From Adiantum capillus-veneris (lineage: Eukaryota > Streptophyta > Polypodiopsida > Polypodiales > Pteridaceae): a stretch of 64,000 bases of DNA. The notes beneath the pieces are model-generated. The model saw nothing but the letters and a program-made list of their open reading frames with translations. It was not told where the DNA came from and ran no database searches. The stretch is taken from the NCBI GenBank assembly GCA_014529385.2, contig CM043963.1, positions 567,501 to 631,500 of the forward strand, in the 5' to 3' direction. The position numbers were made by a program, and so were the translations under genes. This document shows, piece by piece, positions 11,143 to 21,405 of this stretch (position 1 is its first letter; every line of letters begins with the position of its first letter).

Positions 11143-12744
11143 TATGTATGATGGGGTTTCTTAGGCTAGGAGGGCTCCACAAAGGGTTAGATGGGATGGC
11201 AGGTCAAAGAGGATCACATGGCTAGTTTTTGTCTTGGAGATATAGAACTTGAAGTGCTGAGGGAGCAGGTCTAGACGGCTCATCAAACGGAGCCACGATG
11301 TGTGAGATGTTGAAGTTTAAAGCTGGAGGTATTTGGAGATCTCAGATGGACAAGGCGGCTGATGATATGTGGTTGACGGTGATTTTAGCAAATGGATGTA
11401 AAGTGCTTATGATATGGAGCCTGTTCATCTTTTCAAATCGCCATTGGGGTTCTGGATGTAAAGATATGGTCAATTGGAAGTTTTCCAAAAATTGGTTTTG
11501 AGCCAACTTGACTGCTTTGGAAGGCGGTCCATCTAAGAAGTTTTGGAGCTCGACGAGATTTCACAGATAGTATGCATTTTATGGAGCTAGCCGAAAGTTA
11601 CGAGTTGTCAATTGGATGTTTGGACAGGTAGATACAACTAGTTGAAGTTTGGTTCAGTTGGCGGCAGGGCTGTGCCAAAAAACAATTCTCAGTTTTGATC
11701 AATTTGGTTGGAGGTCCGTGAAAATTCGAGGTGCGGCCAAGATGGTGCAGTTCAAGGCTAGCAATCTGGAGTTTAAGGGGTGCTTTGCCGCCTAGCAATA
11801 GGAATTTTGAGCATCAAATGGAAGAGGTTTAAACAAAAGTGAAAAGAAAATACTTTTTTTTTTTGGTTTTTTATGAGGTTGTGGAGGTTTTTTGAGAGCC
11901 AATGCTTCCGGGGATGCCACGCAGTAGCGTGACTAAACCCACATGCGCCCACGAGGGCTTGAAATTCTCGGTACTTATACTGGAGGTGAGCTCCCCATTC
12001 GGATAGTGGGATGATGAGAGTGAGCTCTCTTGAGAGCCTCGTTATGGCGAGTGTGTTGTATTGGCGTCCAACAAGCATCCACGGTGGTTCATCGTTGTCG
12101 ACGGCGTTGTTACAAAGTGATGACATGTCTGCTTATCCGGGAAATGTTTTTGCATGCTCATCGGGATCCAATCTTTTATATTGAGGGGGTACTTCTCGCC
12201 TTGGGGTTGCCACGTCGCCGTGACAACACCCAAGGGGCCCTAAAGAATTGTTCATGTGCAATGTGTGAGAGGGAGTAAGGGAAAGTGCACAGTTGACGGG
12301 TCCAAGGGGAAATTCACATGCAAGAAGTGAGAGATGGAAATGGAAACCTACCAAGCTGTGGCGAGAATGCGGAATATGCCAAATGAAGTGTGACATGTGT
12401 GTCATATTTGGAAAGTGCTAAATGTAGCTCGCCCGAGCATATATAACACAATTTCTTTTCTTTTTAAGCTTTGTAAGTTCCTATAAAAGGGGATTCTCAC
12501 GTTCTAGAGAGGGATTTTTGCCATTTTGGTTTTATAGAACAAGGTGAAGAAGGAGAGTAGAGAGAGCTTGCTCTATACTAGACATGGTGCTCTTGTAAAC
12601 TTTTGGCCAAAGAAGAAGCTCACCGTTACCTTCTCGTTTTGGTATCGATTCCCAGCTCCCTCTCCTTTCTTTTGCTCGTGGCCTTTGCTTTCAGTTGTCA
12701 GTGTTGGTGTGATTGAGGGCAACCTTGAACCGAGTTCTTGGTGT

Positions 12745-12795
<51 letters not shown>

Positions 12796-13014
12796 GGAGG
12801 GAGGGATTGTGTGTGTCTGCGATGTGGGACATAGTTTTGGGGTGTGTGATGTAGCTTCCAGTAAAGCGTATGTGTGCATATGTGTATCGAAAGAAGTGTG
12901 TACAAGTGTTTTTGTGTTAATTTTAAAGTTGAAAGCTAGTGGTTAGGGGTGTTTTGTTTGTCCTGCGCTATAGAGAGGCATAAATTGTGTATTCCAGGTG
13001 TGTATCTCCTTCCC
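11143..13014 (+). repeat. Tat LTR, second tandem copy (unit B)
   Basis: It begins inside the LTR (TATGTATGATGGGG) and follows copy A to its end near 13014, with scattered substitutions and small indels. It is not an independent insertion because the same non-LTR flank follows it as in copy A. Confidence 0.85.
12749..12796. repeat. (GA)n microsatellite, unit B
   Basis: About 48 bp of interrupted GA repeat at the same LTR position as 10395 and 15539. Confidence 0.9.
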
Positions 13015-13522
13015 CCTTCCCAACTGGAATATGGACTATAAGTTGATAGGTTTAGCAAACAAGCTCATTTTATACTTGTCAAATAGACTGTTAAGGCACA
13101 TCAAATGGCAACCCTCTTCATATCTCAAGATTTGAAGTACCATGGCTTGCCTACATAAGTTACCTTTAATTTTTGAAAGGGTCTGTTTGAAATTTTAGGT
13201 ACTAAGCTAAATTTCTCTTCAGCTTATCACCCACAAACGGATGATCAAACTGAAATAGCTCACTCTACAATCCTTGATCTACAAAAAGCCTATGTCCAAG
13301 AAGTAGATCGACACTCTCATAGTCGAGCTATGATTTCAAGGGAGGGGTAATTTCATAAAATCTAATATCTAACTTTCTCAAATGATTTTCTCATTTTAAA
13401 CTTGCCATTTAAAATGGGAAGATAAAGGGAACAAGTTAGAATACTAGAATATGCTGCTAGAATTATCTCATGGGACTAAGAGGAGAGACCTTCTAACAAA
13501 GAGCAATGTGAACCCAATGAAG
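13015..13522 (+). pseudogene. Chromovirus integrase fragment plus LTR start (unit B)
   Basis: Integrase homology starts at GGAATATGGAC and carries the same internal deletion as copies A and C, joined at TCATAGTCGAG. The chromovirus LTR starts at 13351 (TTTCATAAAATC) and is cut at 13522 by the next unit joint. Confidence 0.8.
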
Positions 13523-14521
13523 TATGTATGATGGGGTTTCTTAGGCTAGGAGGGCTCCATAAAGGGTTAGATGGGATGGCAGGTCAAAGAGGATCACATA
13601 GCTAGATTTTGTCTTGGAGATATAGAGCTTGAAGTGCTAAGGGAGCAGGTCTAGACGGCTCATCAAACGGAGCCACGATGTGCGAGATGTTGAAGTTTAA
13701 AGTTGAAGGTATTTGCAGATGTGAGATGGACAAGGCATGTGATGACAGGTGGTTGAAGGTGGTTTTATCAAATGGATGTGAAGTGCTTCTGATATGGAGC
13801 CTATTGATCTTTTTCAAATCGCCATTGGGGTCCTGGATGTCAAGATATGGTCAATTGAAAGTTTTCCAAGGACTGGTTCTGAGCCAGTTTGGCTACTTTT
13901 GAAGGCGGTCCATCTAAGAATTTTTGGAGCTCAACGAGATTTCACAGATAGTATGCATTTTATGGAGCTAGCCGAAAGTTACGCGTTGTCGATTGGATGT
14001 TTGGTCAGGTAGATACAACTAGTTGAAGTTTGGTTCAGTTGGCGGCAGGGCTGTGCCAAAAAAAAAATCTCAGTTTTGATCGATTTGGTTGGAGGGCCGG
14101 GCAAATTCGAGGTGCGGCCAAGGTGGTGGAGCTCAAGGCCAACAATATGGAGTTTCAGGGGTGCTTTGCCGCCTGGCAATAGGAATTTTGAGCATCAAAT
14201 GGAAGAGGTTTAAACAAAAGTGAAAAGAAAATGTTTTTTTTAAAGTTTTTTATGAGGCTGTGGAGGTTTTTGAGAGCTAGTGCTTCTGGAGATGCCACGT
14301 AGTAGCACGACTAAACCCACATGCGTACATGAGCTTCTCGGTACTTATACTGCAGGTGAGCTCCTCATTAGGACAGTGGGATGATGAGAGTGAGCTATCT
14401 TGAGAGCCTGGCTATGGCGAGTCTGTGCGCATCGCCGATGGGCACTATGTATTGGCGTCTGACGAGCGTCCACGGTGGTTCTTCGTTGGCGACGACGTTT
14501 TTACAAAGTGATGGCATGGCA

Positions 14522-14899
14522 ATCAGCACTGATAGGATTTGACGCCCATTTGCCCTTCTTAAGGCATTTTGCCGGTCGTATGAAGGCCAAAGTTTTTTTG
14601 CGTCTGTCATTGGAAGGGCTTGTTCAAAAATTATCCTTCTATAGAGAAGGGTGAAAAAATAGAATACATGTCAATGGAAGGGCTAATTAAAAAACATTCT
14701 ATATATATTAATGCTCATTTACAATATCTATATGTATATTGGTTATACTCATTGACAGAATATAGTATCTTGCCTTGTAAATTATGTGAAATTTTATCAT
14801 CGGAAGGGCAAACTGAAAATAGACCCTTCTATAGGGAAGGGTGCATTTTTCTACAACCCATCTTTTGAAACAATAGGTTGCCCTTCAAATCCTAACACT
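14522..14899. mobile_element. 378-bp non-autonomous DNA transposon, hAT-like
   Basis: 8-bp direct repeats GCATGGCA flank the insert at 14514-14521 and 14900-14907, and tandem units A and B show the empty site. Near-terminal inverted repeats share TAGGATTTGA. An 8-bp target duplication points to the hAT superfamily; the exact ends are slightly uneven. Inside, GGAAGGGC recurs three times and short hairpins such as CCTTCTATAGAGAAGG recur, so the element is built from diverged sub-repeats. No coding capacity. Confidence 0.75.
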
Positions 14900-15534
14900 G
14901 CATGGCATGCCTATCCAGGCGATGTTTTTGCATGCTCATCGGGATCCAATATTTTATATTGAGGGGGTGCTTCTAGCCTTGGGGTTGCTACGCCGCTGTG
15001 ACAACACCTAGGGGTCCCTAGAGACTTGGTTCACGCGCAGTGTGTGAGAGGCAGTAAGGGAAAGTGCACAGTTGACGGGTCCACAGGGCAATTCACATGC
15101 AAGAAGTGAGAGATGGAAATGGCAACCTACCAAGCTGTGGCGAGAATGCAGAATATGCCAAATGAAGTGTGACACATGTGTGTGATATTTGGAAAGTGCT
15201 AAATGTAGCTCTAGTTGATTGCACGAGTATATATAACACAATTTTTTTTCTTTTTAAGCTTTGTAAGTTCCTATAAAAGAGGATTCTCATGTTCTAGAGA
15301 GGGATTTTTGCCATTTTGGTTTTATAGAACAAGGTGAAGAAGGAGAGCACAGAGAGATTGCTCTATACCAGACACGGTGCTCTTGTAAACTTTTGGCCAA
15401 AGAAGAAGCTCGCCCATTACCTCCTCGTTTTGGTATCGATTCCCAGCTCCCTTTCCTTTCTTTTTCTTGTATCGTTTGCTTTCAGTTGCCGGTGTTGGTA
15501 TGGTTGAGGGCAACCCCGAACCGAGGTCTTGGTG

Positions 15535-15538
<4 letters not shown>

Positions 15539-15599
<61 letters not shown>
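15539..15599. repeat. (GA)n microsatellite, unit C
   Basis: About 61 bp of pure GA followed by G residues. The miniature LTR element is inserted immediately downstream. Confidence 0.95.
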
Positions 15600-15605
<6 letters not shown>

Positions 15606-15872
15606 TGTTATAACCTTGGCTAGCTATGGTGGGTGGAGCCGGAGGATAGCCATGGTGTGGTGCTAAGCAGCAGATGCGAGAAAGAGAGAGAGAGAGCAGA
15701 GATTTGACACAGAGGAAAAATAACGCTATATTCTCATCTTGTGTATTACTTGTAAAAACTGACCTTACATATAAAGGGTAGCCTTGCCATGCATAACTTT
15801 ACTTTAACTGAACTTTACTAAATGCCTATAAGAGGCTTTTCCCAGTGACCGGCAAAGGGCTTGAACCCAACA
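15606..15872 (-). repeat. 3' LTR of the miniature LTR element
   Basis: Matches 16983-17247 with a handful of differences; bounded by TGTTATAACC and CCCAACA on the plus strand. Confidence 0.9.
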
Positions 15873-16968
15873 ATCCCCCCCTCAAGTCCGAACTAGACAG
15901 ACCCTCTCATGAAATACCTTGAGTTTTTGGTGTACTCGTCAACCGTGAGTTTTAGGTTTTCTCACAACCAAGGATTTTTGGTTTATCCATAACCTGGTGC
16001 TAGGTGAGTAACCCCCCGTTGAACAGATAGGGTGTAGGTCAAAAAATTAGCTACCAAAAGTGGAGTTTTTGGTTCACTGTCAAACCTTGGGTTTATGGTG
16101 TACCCAGTAACCTTATGAGAAGCGATAAAAATAGACTGAGAACTGACAAAAATTGGGAGGTCTTACCATTTATAGTTGGCAGTGTCTATATCCCGTACAA
16201 AGTTTTGTTATCATGGCATGACTGACATATGATGAAGTAAAAAGAGGATTTGGTCTGGAAAGTTTATGATGGTTTTCATAATAGACCAAAAAAGGACAGC
16301 TCTATGACACCAAAAGTGACAAAAAATAGTTTCGAAAACTTGTACTGTAGTCTCAAGGAGATTCTCCTTTGTTCTGGCAATTGTCGATGTGTTGGAACAT
16401 GTCGTAAAGCTTGCTTGGCACTTGGAATATGCCTATGCACCGCATGTATTGCAACTGCAAGTTATCACCTTCTTGATCTTCAATACCAAATAAATCTTCA
16501 TCGATCATAGTCCCAAGAACCTGACTTGATTTGACACCCACCAAAAACAGGGGAGTTGTAGTCCTGCGTGTCGATGTGGAATGATTTTTCGGTCACCGTC
16601 TGCAACTTGCTTATCTACTAGGAGCATAGGATGTGAATAAGTTGCTCGAGGGACTGAGGGTGTGAATACACCTTTGCTCAAAGCCAATTGAGTGGCCACT
16701 TTAAACAAGTGTGTGAACTCACAAGGAAAAAAAAAACGAGCTTATATTGCAGACGACGAGCAGTGAATAACAAACAAGAGTGCGATGTCGTCTTGATCCT
16801 GAGGAGCCTGTAGAGACCGATTTGGGGTCGCTCAAGAGTCGGGATCGCTTCAGCAAGACAAGGCAATGCTTTCATGCAACCTTTGTGCGATTTGATGTAG
16901 GTCATAACGCTGGTTCCCCCTTCTGCAAGCGGTCGTACCCGCGAGGCTTCTCGAGCACAGCCCTCGAG

Positions 16969-16980
16969 GCTCTGATACCA
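16969..16980 (-). other. Primer-binding site (tRNA-iMet type) of the miniature element
   Basis: The minus strand reads TGGTATCAGAGC two bases after the LTR end, the standard plant initiator-Met primer site. Confidence 0.88.
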
Positions 16981-16982
16981 GT

Positions 16983-17247
16983 TGTTGTAACCTTGGATAG
17001 CTATGGTGGGTGGAGCCGGAGGATAGCCATGGTGTGGTGCTGAGCAGTAGATGCGAGAAAAAGAGAGAGAGCAGAGATTCAACACAGAGGAAAAATAATG
17101 CTATATTCTCTTCTTGTGTATTACTTGTAAAAACTGACCTTACATATAAAGGGTAGCCTTGCCATGCATAACTTTACTTTAACTGAACTTTACTGCATGC
17201 CTATAAGAGGCTTTTCCCACTGACCGGCAAAGGGCTTGAACCCAACA
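16983..17247 (-). repeat. 5' LTR of the miniature LTR element
   Basis: It starts TGTTGTAACC and ends CCCAACA on the plus strand, followed by the GGGGG target repeat. Confidence 0.9.
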
Positions 17248-17474
17248 GGGGGGGGGATTGTGTGTGTGTTTGCAGTGGGGGACATAGTTTTTGGGTGTGT
17301 GTTGTAGCTTCGAGTAAAGCGCATGTGTGCATAGGTGTATCGAAAGTAGTGTGTACAAGTGTTTTTGTGTTAATTTTAAAGTTGAAAGCCAATGGTTAGG
17401 GGTGTTTTGTTTGCCCTCGGCTGTAGAGAGGCATAAATTGTGTGTTCCAGGTGTGTATCTCCTTCCGCCTTCCC

Positions 17475-17810
17475 AGTTGGAATATGGACTAAAAGTCGAT
17501 AGGTTTAGTAAACAAGCTCATTTTATACTTGTCAAAAAGACTGTTAAGGCACATCTCAAATGGCAACCCTCTTCATATCTCAAGATTTGAAGTACCATGG
17601 CTTGCCTACATAAGTTACCTTTAATTTTTGAAAGGGTCTGTTTGAAAATTTAGGTGCCAAGCTGGATTTCTCTTCAGCCTATCACCCACAAACGGATGAT
17701 CAAAGTGAAATAGCTCACTCTACAATCCTTGATCTACTAAAAGCCTAAGTCCCAGAAGGAGATCAGCACTCTCATAGTCGAGGACGACTATGATTTCAAG
17801 AGAGGGGTAA
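17475..17810 (+). pseudogene. Chromovirus integrase fragment (unit C)
   Basis: Same integrase segment and same internal deletion as units A and B. It ends with the polypurine-like AAGAGAGGGGTAA right before the LTR at 17811. This copy alone leads into the full remaining LTR, so it marks the original right end of the old chromovirus. Confidence 0.8.
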
Positions 17811-18142
17811 TGTCATAAAATCTAATATCTAACTTCCTCAAATGATTTTCTCATTTTAAACTTGCCATTTAAAATGGGAAGATAAAGGAACTAGAATATG
17901 CTGCTAGAATTATCTCACGGGACTAAGAGGAGAGCCATTATGCCAAAGAGCGATGTGAACCCAATGAAGCTTGAAATGACCTTAGGTTAAGCTTTATTGA
18001 GTCTCCAAAGGATATTGCTAAAGTCCATTGGGCTTGGGATTAATGGGAAATACTATAACACTCATAAAGACTAGAAACACTTTTTCTTTTATCTAGGACA
18101 TGCAGGACACATGTCAGGTACCTAACTATGTTGCCCGCAAGC

Positions 18143-18330
18143 AAGCTTAAATCCCATTGGATAGCCAGCTTGAAGACCCAACGAGAATTAAGCTTTACTT
18201 GAACAAGATTAAATCTCATTGGATAGCCCACTAAGAGAACCAATGAGAATTGAGCATCCCATGAGCAAGCTTAAATCTCATTGGATAACCTACTTTGGAA
18301 ACCAATAAGAATTAAGCTTCATTTACTTAA
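18143..18330 (+). repeat. Three tandem 62-bp repeats, each able to fold into a hairpin
   Basis: Repeats start at 18143, 18205 and 18267. Each runs from GCTTAAATCTCATTGG to a near-perfect inverted copy CCAATGAGAATTAAGC, about 16 bp of stem with one mismatch. CCAAT-box-like sequence sits in each stem. Confidence 0.8.
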
Positions 18331-18880
18331 AGGATTAAGCTCTTCCTTCTCAAGTGTGAATGAAGGACTCTTGGCACAATGCTAACACTCTTGCTTGGTA
18401 TGAAGAAATTCATTCATTGGCTAGCTAGTAGCAAGGACCGATAGTCTTCAAGCATGTCCTACAAATTCAAATCAATGAGGGTACTCTCTCTTGCACCTCA
18501 ATTAAAGCTCATTCTCACATGGTGAAGTCTCCTTTCCAAGAGTAAGAGAAGTAGAGAAATCACCTCAACAACACTTGATCATGGGATGGAAATACAAGCA
18601 AGTGTCTTGCTCACAAGCATGCTCGTCTTTTTCTCCATCTATATTACTAAGCTATGCTATGCTTTATGAGTAGTTTAGAGGTGAGAAGATTACTTCTTTC
18701 TCGTAGAAATACCTCTTCTTCTTCATAATCTTCCTCACACCTTGCTAGTTCTCTCCACCTTTGAAAGTGTTTGAGGTCTAGGATTGAGGTCACATCAAAT
18801 GTAAGTATTGGTGCATGAAGCTTTCCATCTTGATAGCATCAATTGGGTTTTTGAAGAGCACAAAGATTGTATTGTAAATG

Positions 18881-18882
<2 letters not shown>

Positions 18883-18914
<32 letters not shown>
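18883..18914. repeat. (TC)n microsatellite
   Basis: About 32 bp of TC repeat inside the old chromovirus LTR. Confidence 0.92.
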
Positions 18915-18918
<4 letters not shown>

Positions 18919-19134
18919 GAGAGAAGCTATAATACAAAGTCCTTTTGGAGAGAGACAGACTCCAAGTAAATCCAATCCTCGATTGTTGTAAATCTTAATC
19001 TCTCTCTCTTTTCAAGTTATTTTGCATGCCAAGCTAACTAATTATGTTGTTTCTTGTTGTAGACTCCTTAATAAAATACTCTCTCTTGTCAATTTAAGTC
19101 ATGAGGCTAATGATATTAGCTAAATTCCATCACA

Positions 19135-20142
19135 CACTCCTCAAGCATCTTTTGCTTCTTTGTCTTCTTCAAAGGATGAGATAGAAGCCACACCACTATT
19201 CATGGCATCCCTACAAGGACGCGAACAAGAAGCCAAAAACTAAGCAAAACTTTCAACATCATATACAATAGAGAACCACCAACATTGATGAGCATTTCAA
19301 GACATTGTTAATTTCAACCAACAAGTCGAACAATCTACATGACACATGCATGTGAACATACGTCATATGTGTATCAATGCATCCAATTCTACATATAGTA
19401 ACCATAACGTATTTGCATCCAGTACTAATCTCTAAATCTTAATCCTCTTAAAGCTTTGAAACTTTAGCCACGTAGACAATGAAATACTCATGTGTGATGC
19501 CCTTCCTTCAAGTAAGTGGACGAGAATAACAAAAAAAAGACGATAATAAGTAAATGTATATTCGAAAACTGAAAGAAAAGCATGTGGTGGACCTTGAAGG
19601 GGATTCGGGAAGACCGAGTCCAATCCAGTGACACTGTAGAGTGTAGTTTATCAAACTTCACTCAAGAATTACTGCCCTTGGCATTGGTCGCCCTTGAAGG
19701 TTTGAAAGTTGAGGTTGATGAGGCTTGCATGTGCCTTTTAACCGTACTCGGACACTCCACAACGAGTCCACAACCGACATCTATCTTCACTTCTCAAAGC
19801 TCGGCTCTTAAGGCTCAGCCTCTCAGAAGCGTACGGCAGTAGGCCGTAGCATTGACTCACTGACTGGGCTGGCTGCAGCAAGCTGAGCGGCACTAGGCTT
19901 GCGACAAGTATCCGGCGTTCGAAGTCGTGAGTTGTGACTCAAGCAGGCTCCAGCAGGACCTCGCTATTGTCTCGCAACTTGTGAGCCGCATTGTGCAGGG
20001 TTTGAGATGGCGCTCGGTGCTCACTGCTCATTGGCGGAGGTTTTCGTATCCTGATTCCTGAATCCTCATCCAATTGGACTAGCAAATTTTCCTTGGACAA
20101 GGCAGTGGACATCTTGGTGCTTTTGCTGCCACCCTCTAAAAT
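19135..20142. other. Unassigned sequence between two retroelements
   Basis: I recognise no gene or repeat here. An 86-codon ORF at 19582-19842 has no domain I can name and no supporting context. Confidence 0.4.
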
Positions 20143-20472
20143 GGTGGATGGTTGTCGGGGCTAGGGTAGGTGGGCTTGAAGTGTGGAAAGTGCAATGCAC
20201 TTTACACTTAAGCTCGAGTTCAAACCTCACCACAGATACCTTATCCTTACAACGGCTAGATTGCCCATCCAAGCCTATAAAAGGAACTCCCCTTGTATTG
20301 TTCCCAAGTAGTTGTGGTGTGCAATTCAAATTCGAATTTCCCCCTCTACTTGGTGGCAGCTCCCCCTTCCCTTCTCTCTCACACCTCTCTCTCTTCTCTA
20401 CCTCCATCTCTCTGTCTACTCTCTCCTTCTCTCCTCTCTCACTCTATCTTCTATATAGTACTCAAGTTCACA
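20143..20472 (+). repeat. End of a Ty1/copia LTR (left limit approximate)
   Basis: The right limit is firm: CTCAAGTTCACA ends at 20472 directly before a tRNA-iMet primer site. A TATA-like CCTATAAAAGG lies near 20274, followed by a CT-rich leader as in many plant copia LTRs. The left limit is a guess, since no second LTR lies in the window. Confidence 0.6.
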
Positions 20473-20484
20473 TGGTATCAGAGC
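20473..20484 (+). other. Primer-binding site (tRNA-iMet type) of the copia element
   Basis: TGGTATCAGAGC follows the LTR end CACA with no gap and lies 97 bp before the gag ATG. Confidence 0.9.
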
Positions 20485-20580
20485 TTTAGAACTTGAGCTC
20501 CTAAGTACTCTACGAGCCTTCTCTCGAAGCAACGGCATATTTTACGCCCATCTCTCACTTCCAAGGTTTACTCGGCTAGC

Positions 20581-21405
20581 ATGACTAGCACTTCGTCACC
20601 TATGGTTGCAACCACCAAGTCAAGGTACTTCACCATTGACAAGCTCAATGGGAACAATTACAATGTGTGGAAGCTGAGAATGGAGCTATATTTGAAGCAA
20701 CTTGGCCTCTGGAAGATTGTTTCTGGAGATGAAATAAGACCAAGTGAAGACGAGTACGCCTCCACCACGGAGCTACACTTGGCATGGGATTCAAGGGACA
20801 TTACGACTCAAATGGAGATTATACTCCATTGTGAGGATAGGCAAGTCCAAATGGTGCGGACTCTATCCACCTCTAAGGCTATTTGGGAGTTCTTCAACAA
20901 CAGTTATGAGCACACTGATCTTGTTTATCAAGTCTCCCTGATCAAGAGGCTTGTGAACAATACTATGCAAGAAGGCCAATCTGCAGTCAAGTTTCTTGAC
21001 AACTGGCAGCCACTGTTAGATGAAGTTTTCATCTCTGGAATGGAGATTTCAGAGAAATTTCAATGTATGCTTGTGTTGGCGGCTTTACCCGCAAGCTGGA
21101 GAGCCTTTGTTACTACTCAAGCCCTGTCCCGGATGCAATTGCAAGGCCTTGTATCCAAAATCCATCAGGAAGAAGCTTTGAGAGACCAGTCTAATGGCTC
21201 TACTCCAGTGGCTCTAGCCACTTATATCAATTTCAGAAAAGGTGGTCCTAATCACCATTACAACAATGCAAAGCAGTTGCATAAAGGTGGTTCTAACCGC
21301 CCTAGAAATGCACCTTATGGTCAAGTTCAATGCCACAACTGCAAGAAGTTGTATTTTTTGAATCATCAGAGGAGTTGTGTTTCTTTTTCTTGGCATGGGC
21401 TCTAG
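20581..21405 (+). pseudogene. Ty1/copia gag polyprotein N-terminus, truncated
   Basis: 274 codons, of which about the first 255 are copia-like. The start ATG lies just after the primer site. The N-terminal motif FTIDKLNGNNYNVWKLRMEL and the UBN2-type gag core (AIWEFFNNSYEHT, FLDNWQPLLDEV) are typical of plant copia gag. The zinc knuckle begins (CHNCKK) but breaks at about 21346-21352, where sequence of a minus-strand gypsy gag begins; the last ~20 residues of the ORF come from that. Protease, integrase and RT are absent from the window. Confidence 0.85.

Larger units (their letters stand above)
15606..17247 (-). mobile_element. Miniature LTR retrotransposon (TRIM-like), minus strand
   Basis: LTRs at 15606-15872 (267 bp) and 16983-17247 (265 bp) start TGTT and end AACA, and GGGGG flanks both sides as a 5-bp target duplication. 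The complement of the tRNA-iMet primer site, GCTCTGATACCA, lies at 16969-16980, 2 nt from the right LTR. A polypurine tract lies next to the left LTR (complement ATCCCCCCCTCAAG), so the element points left. The ~1.1-kb interior has no long ORF and no recognisable gag or pol. Both the size and this lack make it non-autonomous. Confidence 0.9.
13523..17474 (+). repeat. Tat LTR, third tandem copy (unit C), interrupted twice
   Basis: It follows copies A and B from the internal start to the GT-rich end. It is split by a small DNA transposon at 14522-14899 and by a miniature LTR element at 15606-17247. Both insertions are absent from copies A and B, so they came after the triplication, or at least after this copy separated. 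Confidence 0.82.
8765..17969 (+). repeat. Tandem triplication of a ~2.38-kb segment
   Basis: Three head-to-tail copies run 8765-11142, 11143-13522 and 13523-17969. Each holds the Tat LTR from base 128 on, the integrase tail of the host chromovirus and 172 bp of its LTR. Both joints read AGTATGTATGATGG. Copies A and B are 2378 and 2380 bp. Copy C is longer only because of two later insertions and a longer GA tract. The block therefore arose by duplication of an already nested structure, not by separate insertions. Confidence 0.88.
17811..19134 (+). repeat. 3' LTR of the old chromovirus copy
   Basis: TGTCATAAAAT to CCATCACA, 1,324 bp, against 1,607 bp in the young copy at 42681-44287. Start and end blocks match well; the middle has diverged and includes three 62-bp tandem hairpin repeats at 18143. 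The GCTTGAGGTG array of the young LTR is missing here. Confidence 0.82.

Noticed and set aside
12573-12946. Overlapping ORFs on both strands near 12.7 kb
   Set aside because: Low-complexity translation of the GA microsatellite inside an LTR copy.
16678-17085. 135-codon minus-strand ORF as a TRIM protein
   Set aside because: It crosses the LTR boundary and primer site of the miniature element and has no recognisable domain.
8765-17969. CRISPR-like array of regularly spaced repeats
   Set aside because: Units are 2.38 kb of retroelement DNA in a plant genome; no short repeat-spacer structure.
19582-19842. 86-codon ORF as a host gene
   Set aside because: No domain, no flanking exon signals and no context.
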